Source: Gnetum montanum
Taxonomy: Eukaryota > Streptophyta > Gnetopsida > Gnetales > Gnetaceae
Reading direction: 5' to 3'
DNA length: 64,000 nucleotides
Assembly: GCA_015680685.1 (NCBI GenBank)
Contig: MNCI01015611.1
Location: forward strand, 36,215 to 100,214
Shown: positions 56,800-64,000 of the stretch, in pieces
How the letters are laid out: the number at the start of each line of letters is the position of its first letter
Numbering within the stretch: position 1 is the first letter of the stretch
Program-made: the position numbers and the translations under genes
Notes under the pieces: model-generated
Told to the model about the DNA's origin: nothing
The model's database searches: none
The model's input: the letters and a program-made list of their open reading frames with translations, nothing else

Positions 56800-58170
56800 A
56801 TGGATAAAGAAGATCTATATTTTTTTTTATCTATGACTCCCACTTATTTTAACTCCATTTTGGAAGAGGATGGCATATTAACTATGCAATATTTTAAAAA
56901 AGCTCTATTTTCCATGGCTTATTGTAAATCTCCTTATCTAGAGAGTCTATCCTATAGGTTTTATAAAGAAATTTGGAATTATATTACTATAGATTTTTTT
57001 CAGTATGTACAAAGAAGCTCTTTCTAAAGGTTCCCTTCGTCAAATGATTAGAAAGTTCTAATTTTCATTCTAAAGAATCTGGGCATTCCTTTTAGTACCA
57101 TTGCTTTTGCTAGAATTTCTAGAAGAAAGCCATTTATAAGGTTTATTAGAAGTAAAGTTTGTTATAAATTTTATTAGAAGTAAAGTTTGTTAGAAAACCA
57201 TAGTCTTCAACAATAATATTTAGTGTTGCTTCCACAATTTTGAAGTCTACACATATATATTATTCTTCTTTATGCCTCCTTTTAAAAAATCATATAAGTA
57301 GTTAGAGTAGCTAATTAGATTTTTTTTATTAAAGAAGTAATGGTGCTCCCTAGTATTTTCGTTGAGTTAATTTGGAAGTCTGTACTCTTGATAAAAAGAT
57401 AGTTGGTTTGATTTTTCCTTCACCTTATCATCAAGAAATATTGCTTGCTTCCAATCAAATTTTAAAAGCTTTATAAAGTAACAAAAATTAGAAACTTCTT
57501 ATTAAATATCAAATTAATTTTAGTTGTTCAACTAATTAAAAAAATGGGTTAAACACCTCATAGGAAAATTAGGTCATTACTTCTACCAGAATTAAAATTA
57601 GGAAATTAGTTGTACTTCAACAAATTTGGTTAGCTTGGCAAGAGATTAGTTTCTATTTGCATTGATGCACTTCCCAAAGTTCTTAAGATTCCATTAAATG
57701 AATGTTTGTTTGGTAGGTTCCTTGTCATTAAAGTGTTAAAAATTTAGTTATTTATTATTCTTATCTAAAAAGGATTAAATTTAATTACAAAGGAATCCTT
57801 CATGTTATAGATTTTTTCCTCTATTACCATTAATTCTTTGTCATTAGAATGGGAAGAATTACAAGCTAAATTCAATTTAAATAAAACAAATAAAGCCTCT
57901 TTTCAGACACTTCATGACAAGTGTTTGGTTATCTTCTTGGGATCATTATCTCAATTCTTATCTTATTTTTGGGATAATTGGGCTTTTCCAAATAGAGCTA
58001 AAATGTTGTAATTTTCTATTTCAAAAGCTCAACATTGGTTTAACAAAGAGAAGGCTATTTTTAAAATCTTTAATCATGAATGAAACTCTCAAAATATTGA
58101 GAATGATTGGATACAGAGGTTTAAAAACTTATGCAAACTTGTTATTTTCCAATTTTTTTTACTAATCTTT
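56800..58170 (+). pseudogene. LINE 2 RT relic
   Basis: An open stretch of 75 codons (56800-57027) aligns with the RT N-terminus of LINE 1 at 7113: ILTMQYFKKALFSMAYCKSPYLESL, then FYKEIWNYI, against KDYLFKALQKFHDDKTPSMYAL and FFKNIW. Further right only scattered phrases (a GLGF-like RT C-terminal part, 57900-58165) remain. Heavily interrupted, and no catalytic box was found. Confidence 0.55.
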
Positions 58171-58924
58171 TACTCAACAAACTTACTAATTGTGTTTTTT
58201 AATTCAATGATTTTAAAAGCAACAAAATTATTCCACTTTTGATACTTTTTGGAAAATGCTTAAGCTTAAGATTCTTTTCTAGATTTGGTAGACATATGTG
58301 ATGAGATTTATAAGAGGCATTCTACAATGTAAAACTTTAATTTTGAGGTAAAGTTAAATCTTTATATGAACTTTTTTATTTTAGATTTACTAAAAGAGAA
58401 GGAAGTACCAATTGGATATCAATTCTTTCTTTTCTTCCTTCATATGCATAGAGGAATCATGTTATTCCTTAATTTCTTCTTTAAAAATTATGATCTTCTA
58501 TCATATGCAATCTAGACTCCATATTAATAAATTTTGATTTATATTGGAAGTGAACCTAAAAGGATACTTTGATAGAGGCCAAAGCTTGATCCTTTTGCTA
58601 CCCTAGAAGGGAGATTTTTAGGAATTAGTTGAAAGGGTGTAAATAAATTAGCATCTTCAAAATCACTATGCATTTCTTTTCTCTTAATGTTCTAATATAC
58701 TATTTCATCATCTTAGTTATTTTGGTTATGAACCAAGGTATGACTCATGTGGATGTTCTTTAGTAGATCTAATTTTCTTTTCAAGGGCTTTTATGTTTCT
58801 CCAGTGAATCTGATTATTTTCAATGGATCTTATATTTCTTTAGCAAATCTGAATTTTTTCCACTAAATATGATTTTTCTTTTCTAGATTTTCTCCAATGG
58901 GTCTTATTTCTCTACAACTCTCCT

Positions 58925-60290
58925 ATGGGGGATTTTAAATTACTACTAACATCTTCAACAAATGTTAAAATTTCTACTTCATCTATCAATATTGAAATTT
59001 GTATTGATTTTCATATTGTAAATTTACAAGCTAGTAAAAAAAACTTTGTGACGCCTTATTCTAGTGATGTTGATGCAACTAATACACCTAATTTTGTTCT
59101 TCTTGATGATGTATATGAGTCATTGGTTGCTAATAAATTATCACAATATGTGTTTATTCAAATTGTGGATTACCCACCTCATAATCAAAATTTAATTTCA
59201 CAGTTAAATAATGTAATAGAAAAACATGACATTCAAGTCCTTTATCCCAAGGATTATTCTCATTTTTACTATAAGCAATGCTTCGATGGTGTAGCATATC
59301 CTAAATATAGGATATTTTATACATAAGTATGAAATGTTGATTATTCATAAGAGGGCTCTAGATTTTGATATCCAATCTAAAAAATATGCTAAAGTTCCAT
59401 GCTTTGTCAAGTTATATAATCTTCTATTGATTTTTTAGAATGCTAAGTAAAAAATTATTAGTCTTCTTGATCCTATTAAGCATATAGAATATATTTTTAT
59501 AACTTTTGACTTTTTAAAATGTATTTTTATTAAAATTAATCTTCTCAAGTATAACAAGGAATTAATATTATGCATAGGTAGGAGGAATTATATTTAGCCA
59601 ATTACATATTATAATCTTTCTAATTCTTGCACCTTTTGTCATCATGATGGATATTTGTTTAATGCTTGTCCTTTTCTACTAAAAAGAATTTGAAAGAAAA
59701 GAAAAAACATGTTGAAGTTGAAGATAGAAAAATATAATATGAGTTTAAAGATATGAAAAATCAAGTTTATGTTAACCAAAAGAATGATCAAATAACATTA
59801 AAGAATCTACAAAAAATAGAAGCTCCTATGTATATTTTTCTTGGTACTTTGAAAAATATTGATCAACTTAAACACATAGCTCGTAAGACAAATTTTTCCT
59901 TATGTGACAAGAATACTATTCTAGTGTTTCTATGAATTTTGATTTTTGTAAAAAAAATTTGTTAAAATTAATCTTTTCAATTGTAAAAAGGAATTAGTAT
60001 TATAAGTAGGTATGAGGACTTATATTTAGCCAATTATGTATTATAATCTTTCTAATTCTTGTAATTTTTGTCATTGTGAAGGATATTTATTTAATGCTTG
60101 TCCTTTTTTACTCACTAAAAAAATTCAAAAAAAAAGAAAAAAAATGTGTTGAAGTTCAAGATAGAAAAAAATATGAATTTTATGAATTTATAGATATAAA
60201 AAATTAAGTTTATGTCAATGAAAAAAATGATCAAATAACATTAAAGAATCTAGAAAATATAGAAGCTCCTATGTATATATTTTGGGTACT
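58925..60290 (+). pseudogene. LINE 3 ORF1 relic with duplicated zinc knuckle
   Basis: Open for 133 codons (58925-59326), followed by broken frames with a KVPCFVKLYNLLL-like phrase and a zinc knuckle CTFCHHDGYLFNAC at about 59628-59670 (C-x2-C-x3-GH/Y-x4-C, His replaced by Tyr). A tandem copy of 59530-59900 follows at 59960-60290 with a second knuckle (C.FCHCEGYLFNAC at about 60061-60102). The arrangement resembles plant L1 ORF1 nucleic-acid-binding proteins. The second copy is cut by the insertion at about 60292. Confidence 0.55.
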
Positions 60291-60291
60291 T

Positions 60292-62176
60292 TGTGTACTG
60301 ACCTAAATCGTCGGTGTAAGGCTGGAAGGGAAACAGACACCGAGAGATCATCGGGCAGACACAGCTGACCCTACCTTCGCCCGAGGGCAAGCTGGAAAAG
60401 TAAATGAAGGCAGAGTGCCTTGGATGGTCTGCACGCAAATCAACCAAGGACTTCCCCGAGCATAAGCTGCACCTAGCACTGGGGTTATCATAAATGGTGT
60501 AAACGGGATGTAAACAGCAATACAAAATGTAAACAGAGCGTACAGAATTATAAATAAAGCGTAAACAAAGCTATATTGTAAACACAAAGTGTAAACTGAA
60601 GTAAATAATGTAAATGGAAGGCAATAATGAAATTGTATTATATTGTTTTAAAAAATGTGCACCGGTCAAAGCGTAGTTGCACACGTGTGGATGGGAAGTC
60701 AAATGCCTAGCCCCAGATGATACAATGTGATGATGTGATGATGAAGATGAGAAGTGCTTGGATGCCCACAATTAGGTGTGCCGAGCACCCAAGGATCACA
60801 AGTTTTGTCCTCTCTCAGAATTGCCCTTCTCTCCAATTTTTGCCTCCTCCCTATTGTTTTTCTACCTCCTAGTTTATGTGAATTGACAGGGTATTTATAG
60901 GGTTGGGCTAGGCTTGGGCACGAAATCCAAGAATAGAATCAATAGCTGTGAGATGAGAGGAAAGCAGAACTAGCGACATGTGTCCCATGGATAGTTGGCA
61001 TGGGTTGGATGTGTGCTGGATAGTTGGCACGAGTTGGATGTGTGCTGGATAGTTGCATTCTTTGACCAGGTTCAATGTATCTGTGTTGGATAGTTGTGCA
61101 CGAGTTGGATGTGTGTTGGGAAGCTACATTCTTGACCAGGTACATTGCATTTTACAATTTATGGGTTATTCAAACCCATGAAAGTACATTTAATTTAGAC
61201 CATGAGGGCTTGACATGCCCACAAATGGGGATTTATAATGAAATGTACAATAAGAGAAATTTAATTACCCAGCGTGACCTGCAGTGTGACCTCCAAAACT
61301 TGCAATTTTGAGCTGAAATCTAGAATTTCTGAAGGTTGGGACCCATAGTTATCAATAGTGGACCCTAAGGAAGACTTACACCCTTGAAATCAAGTCATTT
61401 TGGCTTAGTTTTGGGGCTCTAAAGGTTGGTGACGCTGATCCTTATGCTGTGCAACGTCTGAAAAAGTAACCCCAATGTCACCAAGTCAAAATGGCATATT
61501 TCAGGCCCAAATCTTGATTTTCTAGAGGCTGGGAGCTATTGGGGACCTTGGTGAAGGTCATCGGGGGTCCTTGTGCTCGATTTTGGCCTATTTTGACTCA
61601 ATTTTGGGGCTCCAAAAGTTGGTGATGCTGATCCTTACGCTGTGCAGCGTCTGAAAAAGTAACCAAAGTGTACTTAGCCAAAACCAAACATTTTGAACCC
61701 GAAACTTTTGATTCTGGATGCTGGAAGTTGGTGCAGTTGCCTGTGGGCCCCAGGGGAACCTTGCCTATTGAATCATGGGCCATCGGGGGCTGTTTCGGAG
61801 GCCTCCAAGTTTGGTCACGCTGTACTCATGTTGGGCAATAGCATGACTTAGCTTGATTCTTGTCTAAAAGTGCTAGGCCAAAATTAGTGGTGTTTCACTT
61901 TGAAAGTGTTAAGTTATGTGGTGACTGATCCAACACGGGTCAAAACCAATTAGCAGTAGTTACTGGTTCCAGTAATTAGTGGTTCTAGTCCAGTTTCCGT
62001 TCTCTTCCGTAATGGCCCAAAAACGTTCCTGTAACCATAATTGTATCTAGGAAAAATTATTTAATAATAATTCTCATGCATTTCTGGTGGTGTGCTTGCT
62101 TAAACGCCACACAAAGCTATGTGTGTTTCCTGTGTTTTCTTTTTCTTTTGTTCTTTATCTGTTCCTGAATATAACA
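60292..62176. mobile_element. 1.9-kb LTR-like insertion with internal repeats
   Basis: Inserted into the duplicated LINE ORF1: sequence matching 59840-59925 resumes at about 62180. Ends read TGTACTGACC...AATATAACA, giving TGT/ACA termini as in LTRs. It is distinctly richer in GC than its flanks. It holds tandem GAGTTGGATGTGTGCTGGATAGTTG-like units at about 60995-61130 and two copies of a 57-bp segment with GACGCTGATCCTTA.GCTGTGCA (61414-61470 and 61606-61662). No long frame. No convincing TSD, so exact ends and orientation (a copia-like solo LTR on the minus strand is my best guess) remain open. Confidence 0.55.
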
Positions 62177-63927
62177 AGAAGTTGATCAACATGAACACAT
62201 AGCTCATAAGACAAATTTTTCCTTGTGTGACAAGAATATTATTAATTCAAAGATTAAAACTATTGTCATTGTCTGACAAGAATACTATCACCTCAAAGAT
62301 TAAAACTAATATTAAAAAAAAGGTTATAGTTGATGGTAAAGATTCTCAACATAAGAATAACATGTGATGAGGTAAAGAACTTCAAGAAGATACGATATCA
62401 TTTTTTAGTGAATCTTGCTTTGATGCAAATATTGGTATTAAGCCATAGCTCTCTATCTCAAATTATTTTGTTATTTTTAATTTAAACATGGAGGATGAAA
62501 AGTAATAGAAATGTTATTAGAACTTGGACCTTCTTCTTTACTAACAATTAATGTTTTGTTTATTTTTCCAATGTATTAATTATAAGGTTGTACACTTAAG
62601 TAGATAGTCCTAAAATCATAAAGGTTTTTCATTTCATCTATTATTTATATTGGCTACTCAATGTCAAGCATGTAATGTACTATAAATTTTCTTTGCTTAT
62701 TATTAATTAATATTATAATTCTTTTTTGCCTTTTGAGATCTATCATAACAACTCTCTAATATAAATTTCTTCATAACATAGCAAAAAAATTTTAAAGTGA
62801 GGGCTAGACCATTTAATTAAATGATCCATAAGTTGAGTGTTACGTTAGATGTGTTATTAATTTTAAGCTTAAAACACCTACATGTTATAATGGTTGCCAT
62901 GTTGACAAATTATTCTTAGCATGTTATCTAAAAATAACAAAATCCAAAGTATGTAATATGTCAAAAGAATATGTAATAGCTCACAACCAATTTGACCATG
63001 ATGAATTATGAATTATGAATTATAACTCTATAATTTGGCTTTTTGCCAAAGTATGACATTATAGCCACTATATAAGTGGATGTTTGGATGGTCTTATAAT
63101 ACATCTTCAGCAAATCAAAGGGTGTGTAAGGCATAATTCAAGTTGTAGTCTCTGCCTCTTGTGAAAGTTTGATCTAAGCTTGTTATAAATCATAAAAGTA
63201 AGAAGACATAGATTTCTAAGGCTTGCTAGGAGTTGGAGCCATTGTTCAAGTTTTTGTATGCTTTTCCTAGGATAATTTCGTATATTCTTGATGCATTTCT
63301 TTCAATTTCATAATTAAATTTCTATTTCTACTACTTGTTGTCGCTTTATTATCTTACTTAATTGAGGTGTAAATTAAAAAATAGGTATAAGAGCCAAGTT
63401 GATTTGATTACCAAGGTTCTTACCTTGTTAACTGTATTAAAATGGTGAATTGGCTAATTTTCAATATAATAGATGAACTAAAATTTAACTTAGTTTTTGC
63501 AAGATTCTCTCAACCAAATTATAGATAGATATTATATATATATATAACTAAGCTAGTTGCAATGTAATAGTCTTTGTAAAAATATAATAATTGTTGCAAG
63601 TTGTAATTATTATTGGCAGCCTCCAAACTTGTCATACGAAACATCCATTATATTCTTTTTGCATTGAAATTATAACACCCTATTTTGTATTATTTTTGAT
63701 TTTGTGACCATCCTTATTTAATAGGAAAATCACTATATAATTGATGTGTAAAAAGATGGTGATACATTAAATCAAGTTGTATCAAGGCATCAAGTTGCAC
63801 TGAGGGACCAATTGAGAGAGTGCGTAAAGCATTAATTGTTCAAGGAATTATATTATTGAATGTATTTTCTTCTCTTGTAATGCTTGGTTGGAGTTAAGGC
63901 TTGTTAGGAGCTAGAGCCATTGTTAGG
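62177..63927. other. AT-rich region continuing LINE relic, then unassigned
   Basis: 62185-62330 continues the LINE ORF1 copy, with a TTTTTCCTTGTGTGACAAG block and a repeat of GACAAGAATA. Beyond that no gene is recognisable. GGCTTG.TAGGAGTTGGAGCCATTGTT occurs at about 63220 and again, slightly changed, at about 63893, so a roughly 670-bp spaced direct repeat is present that could be LTR ends of an unknown element. A short TATATATA run lies at 63533. Confidence 0.35.
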
Positions 63928-64000
63928 TGATGAGACGTGAATTGCACAGGTTGCGATATCGCATACGCGATATCGCGTCCGCTGCGATATCGCATCCCCT
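63928..64000 (+). repeat. Start of an Athila-type family LTR, cut by the window end
   Basis: TGATGAGACGTG followed by three GATATCGC-containing palindromes (63955-63995), the same cassette type as the solo LTR at 23679. The rest lies outside the window. Confidence 0.75.

Noticed and set aside
63530-63546. TATATATA run as promoter or microsatellite of interest
   Set aside because: Very short and not linked to any gene.

Overview
The window looks like transposon-dense intergenic DNA from a plant with a large genome. Nearly every recognisable piece belongs to a retrotransposon class typical of plants: Ty3/gypsy elements of the Athila and Tat kinds and another Ty3/gypsy lineage, L1-type LINEs, a PBS for initiator tRNA-Met and tRNA-derived SINE-like units. 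I found no intact cellular gene, rRNA, tRNA or CRISPR array. The species cannot be read from the sequence; a conifer or other large-genome seed plant is plausible but unproven.

Layout. 1-3626: 3' end of an Athila-type element (coiled-coil ORF relic, PPT, LTR). 4836-7558 and 20500-21620: one decayed L1-type LINE, split inside its RT by a complete but decayed Athila-type element (7559-20494, TSD TTACT/TTACC). 21818-25601: a short coding-less LTR element on the minus strand, itself hit by a solo LTR (23679-24466, perfect TSD GCTTA). 26000-26400: SINE-like units. 27230-27560: minus-strand LINE relic. 29109-30072: another solo LTR of the Athila-type family. 31051 to about 55500: an old Ty3/gypsy element whose integrase is broken twice, by a solo LTR with unusually long terminal inverted repeats (35504-36524) and by a much younger 16.7-kb Tat-type element (36597-53295, TSD ATGAC). 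55500-63927: LINE relics and a 1.9-kb LTR-like insertion. 63928-64000: start of one more LTR of the Athila-type family.

The main discovery candidate is inside the Tat-type element. Between protease and reverse transcriptase, on the opposite strand, lies a gene that I can resolve into eight exons (46547 down to 42373). All seven introns are GT-AG and the reading frame is kept across every junction, giving 1,115 codons including the stop, with five nonsense codons in this copy. Its N-terminal part resembles the FCP1/NIF branch of HAD phosphatases but lacks the catalytic aspartates; its C-terminal part has a basic cluster and a coiled coil. The whole gene lies within a candidate sense-strand intron (41911-46958) that would join the gag-protease and pol frames in phase, like the intron of Ogre elements. 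A sense-strand genome would carry the antisense introns unspliced through retrotransposition.

Decay pattern: older elements are AT-rich, and many in-frame stops are TAG where glutamine (CAG) is expected, or TGA where CGA is expected, which fits deamination of CHG- and CG-methylated cytosines. The Tat element is visibly richer in GC and CpG and its LTRs differ by only about 4% (hand count). Single-N positions at 15077, 31413, 31723 and 53050 mark assembly joins with a duplication, an inverted segment and a deletion; 39716-40395 is a 680-base gap in gag.
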